Assembly: GCA_023390705.1 (NCBI GenBank) | Contig: JAEWCI010000298.1 | Location: 1-24,198 of the forward strand | Direction: 5' to 3' | DNA from: Pseudomonadota bacterium | GTDB lineage: Bacteria > Pseudomonadota > Alphaproteobacteria > Acetobacterales > Acetobacteraceae | Length of the DNA: 24,198 nucleotides | Part shown: positions 16,467-22,896 of the stretch, piece after piece | Position numbering within the stretch: the first letter of the stretch is position 1 | How the letters are laid out: each line of letters opens with the position of its first letter | Notes under the pieces: generated by a model | Databases searched by the model: none | What the model saw: only the letters and a program-made list of their open reading frames with translations | What the model was told of the DNA's origin: nothing | Program-made: the position numbers and the translations under genes

Positions 16467-17357
16467 ATGGATGCAGCACGGGACACAGGGCCGGGCCGGC
16501 TGGTCATCGCCGGGCTCGGCTACAGCGGCATGGCGGTGGCACGGGCGGCCCTTGCCGCCGGCTGGCGGGTGACGGGCACGGCGCGCGATCCCGCCGCGGT
16601 GGCACCGCCACCCGGCATCGCGCTCTGCCGCTTCGACGCGGCGGCGAAAGCGATGCGCGCGGCCACGCATCTGCTGGTGACGGCACCGCCGAACGAGGCA
16701 GGCGACCCGGTACTGGCGGCGCATCGCGCGGCGGTGGCGGACGTGCCGGCGCTCCGCTGGATCGGCTATCTCTCCACCACCGGCGTCTATGGCGACTGTA
16801 ACGGCGCCTGGGTGGAGGAAGGCACGCCGCCCGCCCCCGCCCAGCCGCGCACTAGAAGGCGGCGGCAGGCCGAGCTGGCCTGGGCGGAATTCGCCGCGAC
16901 GCGGGCGGTGGACCTGTTCCGCGTCGGCGGCATCTACGGCCCCGGCCGCAGCGGTTTCGACGACCTGCGCGCCGGCACGGCACGGCGCGTCATCAAGCCC
17001 GGCCACGCCTTCGGCCGCATCCACCGCGACGACATCGCCCTGGCGGTGCTGGCCGCCATGGCACAGCACCGCTCGCCCGGGCTGCGCGTGCTGCACCTGG
17101 TGGATGACGAACCCGCCGAAAGCGCCGCGGTGGTGGAGGAAGCCGCGCGCCTGCTGGGCGTCGCGCCGCCGCCCGCCATTCCCTTCGACGAGGCGCAGCG
17201 CACCATGTCCCCCTTGGCCCGCAGCTTCTGGGCGGAGAGCCGGCGCGTCGCCAATGCCGCCACCAAGGCGGCGCTCGGCATCGCCTGGCGCTACCCTAGC
17301 TACCGCGAGGGGCTAGCCGCCATCCTGCGGGAGGAGCGCGGCGAGGGTCCGGCGTAG
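16467..17357 (+). CDS. YeeZ-like NAD(P)-binding epimerase/reductase family protein
   Basis: The product is 296 residues with an extended short-chain dehydrogenase-like Rossmann fold. The nucleotide motif is GLGYSG (16-21), a compact variant typical of the YeeZ group, followed by GWRVTGTARDP. YLSTTGVYGD (101-110) carries the presumed active-site Tyr, and FRVGGIYGPGRSGFDDL and GRIHRDDIALAVLAAM are group signatures. The substrate is unknown; nucleoside-diphosphate sugar chemistry is possible but not shown. I chose the ATG at 16467 over a GTG at 16419 because the Rossmann strand starts shortly after it. The last 45 bases lie inside the 3' end of the convergent hydrolase gene. Confidence 0.8.
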   Translation: MDAARDTGPGRLVIAGLGYSGMAVARAALAAGWRVTGTARDPAAVAPPPGIALCRFDAAAKAMRAATHLLVTAPPNEAGDPVLAAHRAAVADVPALRWIGYLSTTGVYGDCNGAWVEEGTPPAPAQPRTRRRRQAELAWAEFAATRAVDLFRVGGIYGPGRSGFDDLRAGTARRVIKPGHAFGRIHRDDIALAVLAAMAQHRSPGLRVLHLVDDEPAESAAVVEEAARLLGVAPPPAIPFDEAQRTMSPLARSFWAESRRVANAATKAALGIAWRYPSYREGLAAILREERGEGPA

Positions 17358-18116
17358 CAGCAGCAGGTCCTGCGGGCGGGAGAGGCGGTGGTCGCCATCC
17401 TTCACCAGCACCACCTGCACGTCGTCGCCGGCCAGCGTTCCGGCGAGTTTCAGCGAGAGCTGCCAGGGCACGTCCGGGTCGCGCTGGCCATGCAGCAGCC
17501 GCGCCGGCACGGTGATCGGCAGGGACTTGTCCAGCACCAGATGGTCGTTGCCTTCCTCCAGCAGCCGCCGGCTGATGGGATAGGGGTCGCCATAGGCGCT
17601 GGGGCGGTGCCACACCCCGGTGCGGTCCAGCTCCTCCCGCGCCTCCGGCGGCAGGGCGGCCAGGATGCGCGGCGTGAAGTCCGGCGCGGCGGCGATGCCG
17701 ATCAGCCCGGCCATCCTTTCCGGGTGGCGCAGCGCCAGCAGCAGCGCCATCCAGCCACCCATGGAGGAGCCGATGAGGATCTGCGGCCCTTCGGTCAGGC
17801 GTTGCAGGCAGAGCGCCGCATCGGCGGCCCACTGGCCGATGGTGCCCTCCACGAAGCGCCCGCCGCTGGTGCCATGGCCGGAATAGTCGAAGCGCAGGAA
17901 GGCGCGGCCGGTTGCGGCACAATACGCCGCGAGGTCGCCCGCCTTGCTGCCGGTCATGTCGCTGTTGAAGCCGCCGAGGAAGACGACCCCCGGACCCCGC
18001 CCGCGGATGCGCCGCCACGCCAGTTCCACGCCATCGCCGCGGTCGAGGCGGCCGCTCTCCTCCGCGCTCATCTCCGGCGTGCTCATGCCCGGGGCGCTCA
18101 TGTCGGGCGCGCTCAT
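17313..18116 (-). CDS. Alpha/beta hydrolase (ABHD10/acyl-protein thioesterase-like)
   Basis: The product is 267 residues with an alpha/beta-hydrolase fold. GFNSDMTGSKA (49-59) and FDYSGHGTSGG (76-86) form the oxyanion and loop region, and the nucleophile elbow GSSMGG puts Ser at 118. LLHGQRDPDVPW supplies the acid and KDGDHRLSRPQD the catalytic His. This pattern is close to ABHD10-type esterases; the natural ester is unknown. The first 20 residues are four MSxPx/MSAEE repeats encoded by a 15-base repeat with in-frame ATGs at 18116, 18101, 18086 and 18071. The fold needs none of the first 15 residues, so the start is ambiguous. The first ATG overlaps the upstream gene's stop by four bases, implying coupled translation. 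Its 3' end overlaps the convergent YeeZ-like gene. Confidence 0.85.
   Translation of the reverse strand: MSAPDMSAPGMSTPEMSAEESGRLDRGDGVELAWRRIRGRGPGVVFLGGFNSDMTGSKAGDLAAYCAATGRAFLRFDYSGHGTSGGRFVEGTIGQWAADAALCLQRLTEGPQILIGSSMGGWMALLLALRHPERMAGLIGIAAAPDFTPRILAALPPEAREELDRTGVWHRPSAYGDPYPISRRLLEEGNDHLVLDKSLPITVPARLLHGQRDPDVPWQLSLKLAGTLAGDDVQVVLVKDGDHRLSRPQDLLLLRRTLAALLPQDGG
18057..18116 (-). repeat. Four 15-base tandem repeats each beginning ATGAGC
   Basis: Four imperfect copies begin at 18116, 18101, 18086 and 18071 on the minus strand, each opening ATGAGC in frame with the hydrolase and each containing an out-of-frame TGA. They encode MSAPD, MSAPG, MSTPE and MSAEE. Confidence 0.85.
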
Positions 18117-19279
18117 GTCCGGGGCAGCCCGCGGCGGTGCAGGCTGGCGATGAGCGCGCCCATGCCGAAGCGCCAGGGCGGGCAGGCATCGGTATGGTCA
18201 ACCTGGTTCACCAGCGCGCCCAGCCTGGGCGTGGCGATGCGTACGACATCACCGACCCGGTGGGTGAAGCCCATGCCCGGCCCGGCGCGGTCCTTGGCCG
18301 GGGAGAAGGGGGTGCCGAGGAACAGCACCACGCCATCCGGATACTGGTGGTGCGGGCCGATCAACTGCGCCACCAGCTCCTCCGGGTCGCGGCTGATGCT
18401 GCCGACCAGGCCGGTTTCCTCAAGCATGAAGCCGTCCTCGCCGGTGATGCTCAGCGAAAGTTCGGCGCGGCGCAGATCGTCCAGCGTGAAGCCGGCATCG
18501 AACAGCCGCAGCAGCGGGCCGAGCGCGCAGGAGGCATTGTTGTCCTTGGCGCGACCGAGCAGCAGGGCGGAACGGCCCTCGACATCGCGCAGGTTCACGT
18601 CATTGCCCAGCATGGCGCCGAGGATGCGGCCCGCGGCATTCACCGCCAGCACCGCCTCCGGCTCCGGGTTGCTCCATTCGCTCATCGGGTGGACGCCGAT
18701 CCTCGCGCCCGGGCCGACCGCCGCCATGGGCGGGCATTTGGTGAAGATCTCGGCATCCGGGCCGATGCCGACTTCGAGGTACTGGCTCCACCAGCCCTTT
18801 TCCACCAGCGCCGCCTTCAGCCGCGCCGCTTCCGGGCTGCCGGGCCGAACGGCGGAAAGATCGTCGCCGATGATGCCGCGCACCTCCGCGCGCACCGCAT
18901 CGGCGCGGGCGGCATCGCCGCGGCAGCGTTCCTCGATGACCCGTTCCAGCATGGAGCGCACATAGGTCACGCCAGCCGCCTTCACCGCCTGCAGGTCGAT
19001 AGGCGCCAGCAGGAAAGGCTGCGCCGGATCCTGCGCGGCGGCGGCACTGTTGGCCAACGCCCGCTTCAGGTCGAGCGCCAGGGGCACGCCGCGGGTGCGG
19101 ATGACGCCGAGCGGATCGGCCTCGTTCAGCCAGCGGCTGACGGTGCCAAAGGCCGGTGTCATGTCGAAGGCGGCGCCGTTCAGCAGGGCAATGGCGACCG
19201 GCCCGTCCGGTGTCATCACCCGGGCGGCGTAGCTGCCCTGCGGCCAGTCATCCGGCAGGCATGTGGCATCGAGGCGCAT
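18113..19279 (-). CDS. Fumarylacetoacetate hydrolase-family protein, 2-keto-3-deoxy-sugar-acid dehydratase-like
   Basis: The product is 388 residues. It has FAH-superfamily features: QYLEVGIGPDAEIFTKCPP (166-184), NPEPEAVLAV (204-213) with acidic metal ligands, GNDVNLRDVEGRSALLLG (225-242) and KDNNASCALGP (245-255). The length and these segments recall the XylX-type 2-keto-3-deoxy-D-arabinonate (or L-arabinonate) dehydratases of oxidative pentose pathways; this is from memory of the family and the substrate is inferred. No xylonate/arabinonate dehydratase or semialdehyde dehydrogenase is nearby, which weakens the pathway assignment. GGAGGAG lies about 7 bases before the ATG. The stop overlaps the start of the hydrolase by four bases, so the two form an operon. 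Confidence 0.82.
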   Translation of the reverse strand: MRLDATCLPDDWPQGSYAARVMTPDGPVAIALLNGAAFDMTPAFGTVSRWLNEADPLGVIRTRGVPLALDLKRALANSAAAAQDPAQPFLLAPIDLQAVKAAGVTYVRSMLERVIEERCRGDAARADAVRAEVRGIIGDDLSAVRPGSPEAARLKAALVEKGWWSQYLEVGIGPDAEIFTKCPPMAAVGPGARIGVHPMSEWSNPEPEAVLAVNAAGRILGAMLGNDVNLRDVEGRSALLLGRAKDNNASCALGPLLRLFDAGFTLDDLRRAELSLSITGEDGFMLEETGLVGSISRDPEELVAQLIGPHHQYPDGVVLFLGTPFSPAKDRAGPGMGFTHRVGDVVRIATPRLGALVNQVDHTDACPPWRFGMGALIASLHRRGLPRT

Positions 19280-19368
19280 GCGCGGCGCTCCTCCCCCTCT
19301 TGGCGCCGGATGCTAGGGCATGAACCGCCCGGCGCGAAGCCAGGGGCGCCCAGCGGAGGCCCGGAGGC

Positions 19369-19638
19369 TCAGTATGGCCGCATGCCATGGCGGCGCTCCC
19401 ATTCCGCCCGCGCCGCAGCCCGGCGCCGGGCTTCCCAGCGGGCGCGCTCGTGCTCTTCCCGCCACATCTCGCGGCGCCACTCGCGACGCTCCCGCCGGCG
19501 GCGGCGCCATTCGGCCTCGCGCCAGCGCTCGTATTCACGCCGCCGCATCTCCTCGTTCCACCAGGGCTGGGCATCGGCGACCGCCGGGGCCAGACCCAGG
19601 GCGGTGGCACACAGGGCAAGCAGGCGACGACGCAGCAT
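19369..19638 (-). CDS. Small secreted Arg/Trp/Glu-rich protein, unknown
   Basis: The product is 89 residues with a clear signal peptide (MLRRRLLALCATALGLAPAV ending ADA, cleavage near 23/24). The mature 66 residues hold about 24 Arg and 8 Trp with many Glu, beginning QPWWNEEMRRREYERWREAE. There is no Cys, and only a short HGMRPY tail lacks the pattern. The helix-favouring alternation suggests a long charged helix with Trp at intervals, exposed in the periplasm or exported. AGGAGA lies about 6 bases before the ATG, which makes it a credible gene despite its odd composition. It lies between the FkbM and FAH genes on the same strand. I do not recognise a characterised family. Confidence 0.75.
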   Translation of the reverse strand: MLRRRLLALCATALGLAPAVADAQPWWNEEMRRREYERWREAEWRRRRRERREWRREMWREEHERARWEARRRAAARAEWERRHGMRPY

Positions 19639-19706
19639 CGGGCTTCTCCTTGCAATCTCATCGCAGGGGAACGCAGCGGGAGCGTTCCGGTTACCGCAAC
19701 GTGCCG

Positions 19707-20789
19707 TTACGGGCGGTTACGGGCCATGGCGGCCAGGCGCGGGTTGCGCCAGACCTGCACGCCGTCCGCCCGGGTCATCGCCTCCAGGCTCGGCGCCGCG
19801 GGGTCGAATTCCATGCGGGTCGGCTTCTCATGTTCCAGCACCCAGCCGCGCGGGTGGAGCAGTTCGATCAGCCCGCCATCCAGCACGCGCGAATGCACCC
19901 CCAGCACCAGCCAGGCGACCCGTTCCTCCAGCATCTCCGCCGCGTCCCGGCAGAGTTCCAGCTCCAGCCCCTGGACATCGACATGCAGCAGGTCCCAGCG
20001 CGGCTCCATGGCCAGCAGATCGCGGGTCGGCAGCACGGGGATCTGCGTGAAGTCGGCATAGAGATAGCCGCGGTAATCGGCAATGCCGGGGGTGGTGGGG
20101 ACGGTGCCGTAATCCTGCGCCGGGGCGGCTGCCAGCGGCCAGGAAAGCATGCCCGCCGCGGTGCCCATGGCGGCGTTGATGCAGCGGCACTCCGCCGCCG
20201 GGATGCCGTTCTGGGCCAGGTGCTCCTGCAGGAAGCCGAAGCGGGTCGGGTCCGCCTCCACGCCGTAGAAACGCCGGTCGGTGACGCCGAGCCGGGCCGT
20301 GGCGGCCGCCGCCGCCGCCAGCCAGGGCCCCCAGCCTGCGCCAAGTTCCGCCATGCAGAAGCTGCCCGAAGCCCCCAGCACCGCCTTCAGCAGGCCGATC
20401 CACTCCACCGTCTCGGCGTGGAAATCGCGGGGGATCGGCAGGCCGAGCACCGCGCCGCCGAGATGCGCGGCCATCGGCACATGCGCCAGCGATGTGCGAA
20501 CACCGAGGAAATCGGTGATGAAGCCGGGCCTGCCTTCCCCCTGCCAGGGCGGGAAATGGTGGAACAATTCCAGATCGGCCGGCAGATAGCCGGCGTAAAC
20601 CTCGTCGGGCGTGGCGCCGGCCTCGGCCACGCGGCGCCGCGCGGCGAATTCCGTCGAGGCGATGAGATGCGCCCCCAATGCCCGGCGGTCGGCGAGGCCG
20701 AGATGCGCCTCGATCGCCGCCTCGCTTTCCGGGCGGCGACCAAGGATCATCTCGAAGCCGGCGATCACATCCTCGCGGCTTACCGGCAT
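19707..20789 (-). CDS. FkbM-family methyltransferase with an N-terminal DUF4214-like segment
   Basis: The product is 360 residues. The C-terminal part is an AdoMet-dependent methyltransferase: motif I ELGAGWG (148-154), GVEADPTRFGFL (176-187), and WDLLHVDVQGLELELCRDAA, the FkbM-type strand and helix. FkbM enzymes O-methylate sugars, lipids or polyketides; the substrate is unknown. The first 55 residues (VIAGFEMILGRRPESE through ASTEFAARR) look like the DUF4214-type module found in surface-polysaccharide enzymes, which hints at a glycan substrate. I chose the ATG at 20789 because it leaves a 22-base gap after the preceding gene and has GGAGGG upstream; the longer frame would run into that gene. 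Confidence 0.85.
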   Translation of the reverse strand: MPVSREDVIAGFEMILGRRPESEAAIEAHLGLADRRALGAHLIASTEFAARRRVAEAGATPDEVYAGYLPADLELFHHFPPWQGEGRPGFITDFLGVRTSLAHVPMAAHLGGAVLGLPIPRDFHAETVEWIGLLKAVLGASGSFCMAELGAGWGPWLAAAAAATARLGVTDRRFYGVEADPTRFGFLQEHLAQNGIPAAECRCINAAMGTAAGMLSWPLAAAPAQDYGTVPTTPGIADYRGYLYADFTQIPVLPTRDLLAMEPRWDLLHVDVQGLELELCRDAAEMLEERVAWLVLGVHSRVLDGGLIELLHPRGWVLEHEKPTRMEFDPAAPSLEAMTRADGVQVWRNPRLAAMARNRP

Positions 20790-20811
20790 GCGGCGCCTCG
20801 CCCTCCGCCCG

Positions 20812-21657
20812 TCACTTGCCCAGCGCGTCCCAGGCAGCGCGGGCGAGGCGGCCGACCGTGGCATAGGCCGCGGCGAAGCCCGGCAGCCCGTCCGGCATCG
20901 CATCCGGCACCTCGTCCGCATAGGCGGCGAGGATGAAGAGCGGCCTGCCGTCGCGGTAGACGATGCCGGCATCGCTGCGGCCGCGCGCGTCGCGCCCGGT
21001 CTTGTGCGCGACCTTGGTGGTGGACGGCAGCAGCGAGGGGATGAGGTTGCGCAGCCGCTGCCACGAAAGGATCTCAAGCCCGAGCTGGCACAGCGCCGGC
21101 GAGCAGCCGAGCTTCGCCGCCGCCTCGGCATCCGTGCTGCCGCGCAGGATGAGTTCCAGCAACAGGCCCTGGTCGGCGGCCGTGGTGGTGGCGGTCCTGT
21201 CCATGGCGTGGTTCCAGGGCAGCCCCGCCGGCGGGATATTGGCGCGGTGGGTGGTGCCGGCCATGCCGATGTCGCGGCACCAGGCGTTCAGCGCGTCGCG
21301 GTCCAGCCTTTCCAGCACCAACTGGGTGCAGACATTGTCGCTGACGATGATCATCTGCACGATGGCGTCGCGCAGCGGGATCACCAGGCCCGGCGTCATG
21401 TGCTGGAAGGTGCCGGAGGTGATGTTCTGCTGCAGCCGCTCCTCCACCGTGCAGGGCTGCGCCAGGTCCAGCTTCCCTTCATGCACCTGCTTCAGCGCGT
21501 GCATCATGATGGAGGTCTTGCGCGTGCTGGCGGAAGGCACGACGCGGTCGGCCTCCCGCGCATATACCGTGCCGCTGGCAAGGTCCTTCAGGTAGAAGCT
21601 GGTGCGGAAGGGTTGTTCCGTTGCGATGGCGTTCAGCCGGTCTGCCAGTTGCTGCAT
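20812..21657 (-). CDS. Class A beta-lactamase-fold serine hydrolase lacking the omega-loop Glu
   Basis: The product is 281 residues of the beta-lactamase/penicillin-binding superfamily. The nucleophile motif S-x-x-K is STRK (Ser44, Lys47), the second motif SDN is 106-108 and the third KTG is 219-221. In true class A enzymes an Glu-x-x-Leu-Asn motif before the RDTTTP-like segment activates the deacylating water. Here the stretch 131-165, up to RTATTTAAD, has no Glu. There is also no signal peptide. It may therefore be a D-Ala-D-Ala peptidase, an esterase or an amidase rather than a resistance enzyme. GGAGGAA lies 8 bases before the ATG. It heads the minus-strand series and diverges from the 97-residue gene. 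Confidence 0.83.
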   Translation of the reverse strand: MQQLADRLNAIATEQPFRTSFYLKDLASGTVYAREADRVVPSASTRKTSIMMHALKQVHEGKLDLAQPCTVEERLQQNITSGTFQHMTPGLVIPLRDAIVQMIIVSDNVCTQLVLERLDRDALNAWCRDIGMAGTTHRANIPPAGLPWNHAMDRTATTTAADQGLLLELILRGSTDAEAAAKLGCSPALCQLGLEILSWQRLRNLIPSLLPSTTKVAHKTGRDARGRSDAGIVYRDGRPLFILAAYADEVPDAMPDGLPGFAAAYATVGRLARAAWDALGK

Positions 21658-21722
21658 GGCGTGTTCCTCCGAGGAATGGGCGCAGGCTAATCGGTCATCG
21701 CGGGGCTGGCCAGCGGGGGAGG

Positions 21723-21741
21723 CATGCCGGTGTCATGCCGG
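21723..21741. promoter_or_regulatory. Direct repeat in the divergent region, possible operator
   Basis: CATGCCGG occurs at 21723-21730 and 21734-21741, an 11-base period close to one helical turn. It lies 20 bases before a candidate plus-strand -35 (TTGACC, 21761-21766; 16-base spacer; TACCGT at 21783-21788). It is the only patterned sequence in the 163-base gap between two divergent genes. Confidence 0.3.
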
Positions 21742-21820
21742 CAAGGTCGGGCCACGGCCATTGACCGGCCGCCGCGGCGCTTTACCGTTGGCAGGACAAG
21801 AAGGCAGGAGGGACGCACGG

Positions 21821-22114
21821 ATGCTGATCCGCATCACCGCCGCTGGCGAAGCGCGGCTGGAAGGCGCCGAGGACCTGAAGGGCTTCAAGGCCGTGGTGGA
21901 AGGCGACGGCCTGCCGGCGCTGCCGAACGGGCTGGGACACTATGAGGGCGAGGGCGCGCTCTGGGTCCAGCAGGCCTGGCTGCGCAACCAGGCCAGCCGC
22001 CACGCCGATGCCGCCTGGATGGAAGGCTTCGACGCCATGGTGGGCTATGCCCGCGGCAAGGGCTGGGTGGACGCGCCGACCGGCGCCATCCGCGCCCATA
22101 TCGAGCGGGGCTGA
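21821..22114 (+). CDS. Conserved-looking 97-residue protein, function unknown
   Basis: The product is 97 residues from the ATG at 21821, which has a strong AGGAGGG 8-9 bases upstream. The sequence is soluble, without membrane segments or signal peptide: MLIRITAAGEARLEGAEDLK, then a middle with GLGHYEGEGALWVQQAWL, then GWVDAPTGAIRAHIERG. The pattern suggests a small alpha/beta protein. I recognise no characterised family. The frame is open much further upstream, but that part lacks a start signal and overlaps the divergent gene. It is first in a tight unit with a hydrolase (5-base gap) and a flavin oxidoreductase, so it probably acts in the same pathway. Confidence 0.78.
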   Translation: MLIRITAAGEARLEGAEDLKGFKAVVEGDGLPALPNGLGHYEGEGALWVQQAWLRNQASRHADAAWMEGFDAMVGYARGKGWVDAPTGAIRAHIERG

Positions 22115-22119
22115 GCGCG

Positions 22120-22896
22120 ATGCGGGAGGAGCAGGTCACGGTCGCCGGCTGCCGCACCCATCTGCTGCGCGCGGGCGAGGGGCCGCCGCTGCTCTTCCTG
22201 CATGGCGCCGGCGGCGGCGGCCGCATGACGCCCTGGCTGCAAAGGCTGGCGCAGCGCTTTTCCGTCATCGCGCCGGAACACCCGGGCTTCGGCCGGACCG
22301 ACACCCCGGACTGGTTCGACAACATCCACGACGTCGCCTATTTCTACCTGGATTTCATGCAGGCGCTGGACCTGCGCGGCGTGCACCTGCTCGGCACCTC
22401 GCTGGGCGGCTGGATCGCCGCCGAGATTGCGGTGCGCTCCTGCGAGCGACTCTCCAGCCTGGCCATGGTTGGGCCGGCCGGCATCCACATGAAGGGCGTG
22501 CCGCGCCCCGATACCTTCCTCTGGACCGAGGAGGAGGCGACGCGGGCGCTGTTCCACGACCAGCGCTTCGCCGATGCGCTGCTGGCGGTGGAGCCGGACG
22601 AGGCGGAGATAGACCGCCGCCTGAAGAACCGCTTCGCCACCGCGCGGCTGGCCTGGGCGCCGCGCTGGCACGACCCGCATCTGGAGAAATGGCTGCACCG
22701 CATTTCCGTGCCGACCCTGGTGGTCTGGGGCGAGCACGACCGCTACCTGCCCGCCGTCTATGCCGCGCGCTGGGGAGAGCTGATACCGGGCGCCGAGGTG
22801 CGGGTCATCCGCCATGCCGGGCATTCGCCGCAGACCGAGAAGGCCGAGGAATTCTGCGGGATCTACGAGGAATTCACCGGGAGGATCGGGCGATGA
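22120..22896 (+). CDS. Alpha/beta hydrolase
   Basis: The product is 258 residues with a complete catalytic triad. The oxyanion loop is HGAGGGG (28-34), the nucleophile Ser94 sits in GTSLGG, the acid is Asp207 in VWGEHDRYLP and the base His235 in RHAGHSPQTE. The type resembles hydrolases of meta-cleavage products, lactones and simple esters, where an HG(A/P)G loop is common; the substrate here is unknown. The gene starts 5 bases after the 97-residue gene and its stop overlaps the next start by four bases. Its pairing with an LLM flavin oxidoreductase suggests hydrolysis of an oxygenated product such as an ester or lactone, which is inference. Confidence 0.88.
   Translation: MREEQVTVAGCRTHLLRAGEGPPLLFLHGAGGGGRMTPWLQRLAQRFSVIAPEHPGFGRTDTPDWFDNIHDVAYFYLDFMQALDLRGVHLLGTSLGGWIAAEIAVRSCERLSSLAMVGPAGIHMKGVPRPDTFLWTEEEATRALFHDQRFADALLAVEPDEAEIDRRLKNRFATARLAWAPRWHDPHLEKWLHRISVPTLVVWGEHDRYLPAVYAARWGELIPGAEVRVIRHAGHSPQTEKAEEFCGIYEEFTGRIGR

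Noticed and set aside
16214..16507. Longer 375-residue start for the TPR protein
   Set aside because: The extra 98 residues are a read-through of the hairpin cluster, with no hydrophobic or TPR-like pattern and no start signal. The membrane segment begins shortly after 16213.
18137..20050. Long plus-strand frames opposite the FAH, small secreted and FkbM genes
   Set aside because: They are shadows of GC-rich minus-strand genes. The minus-strand products have recognisable motifs and ribosome-binding sites; these do not.
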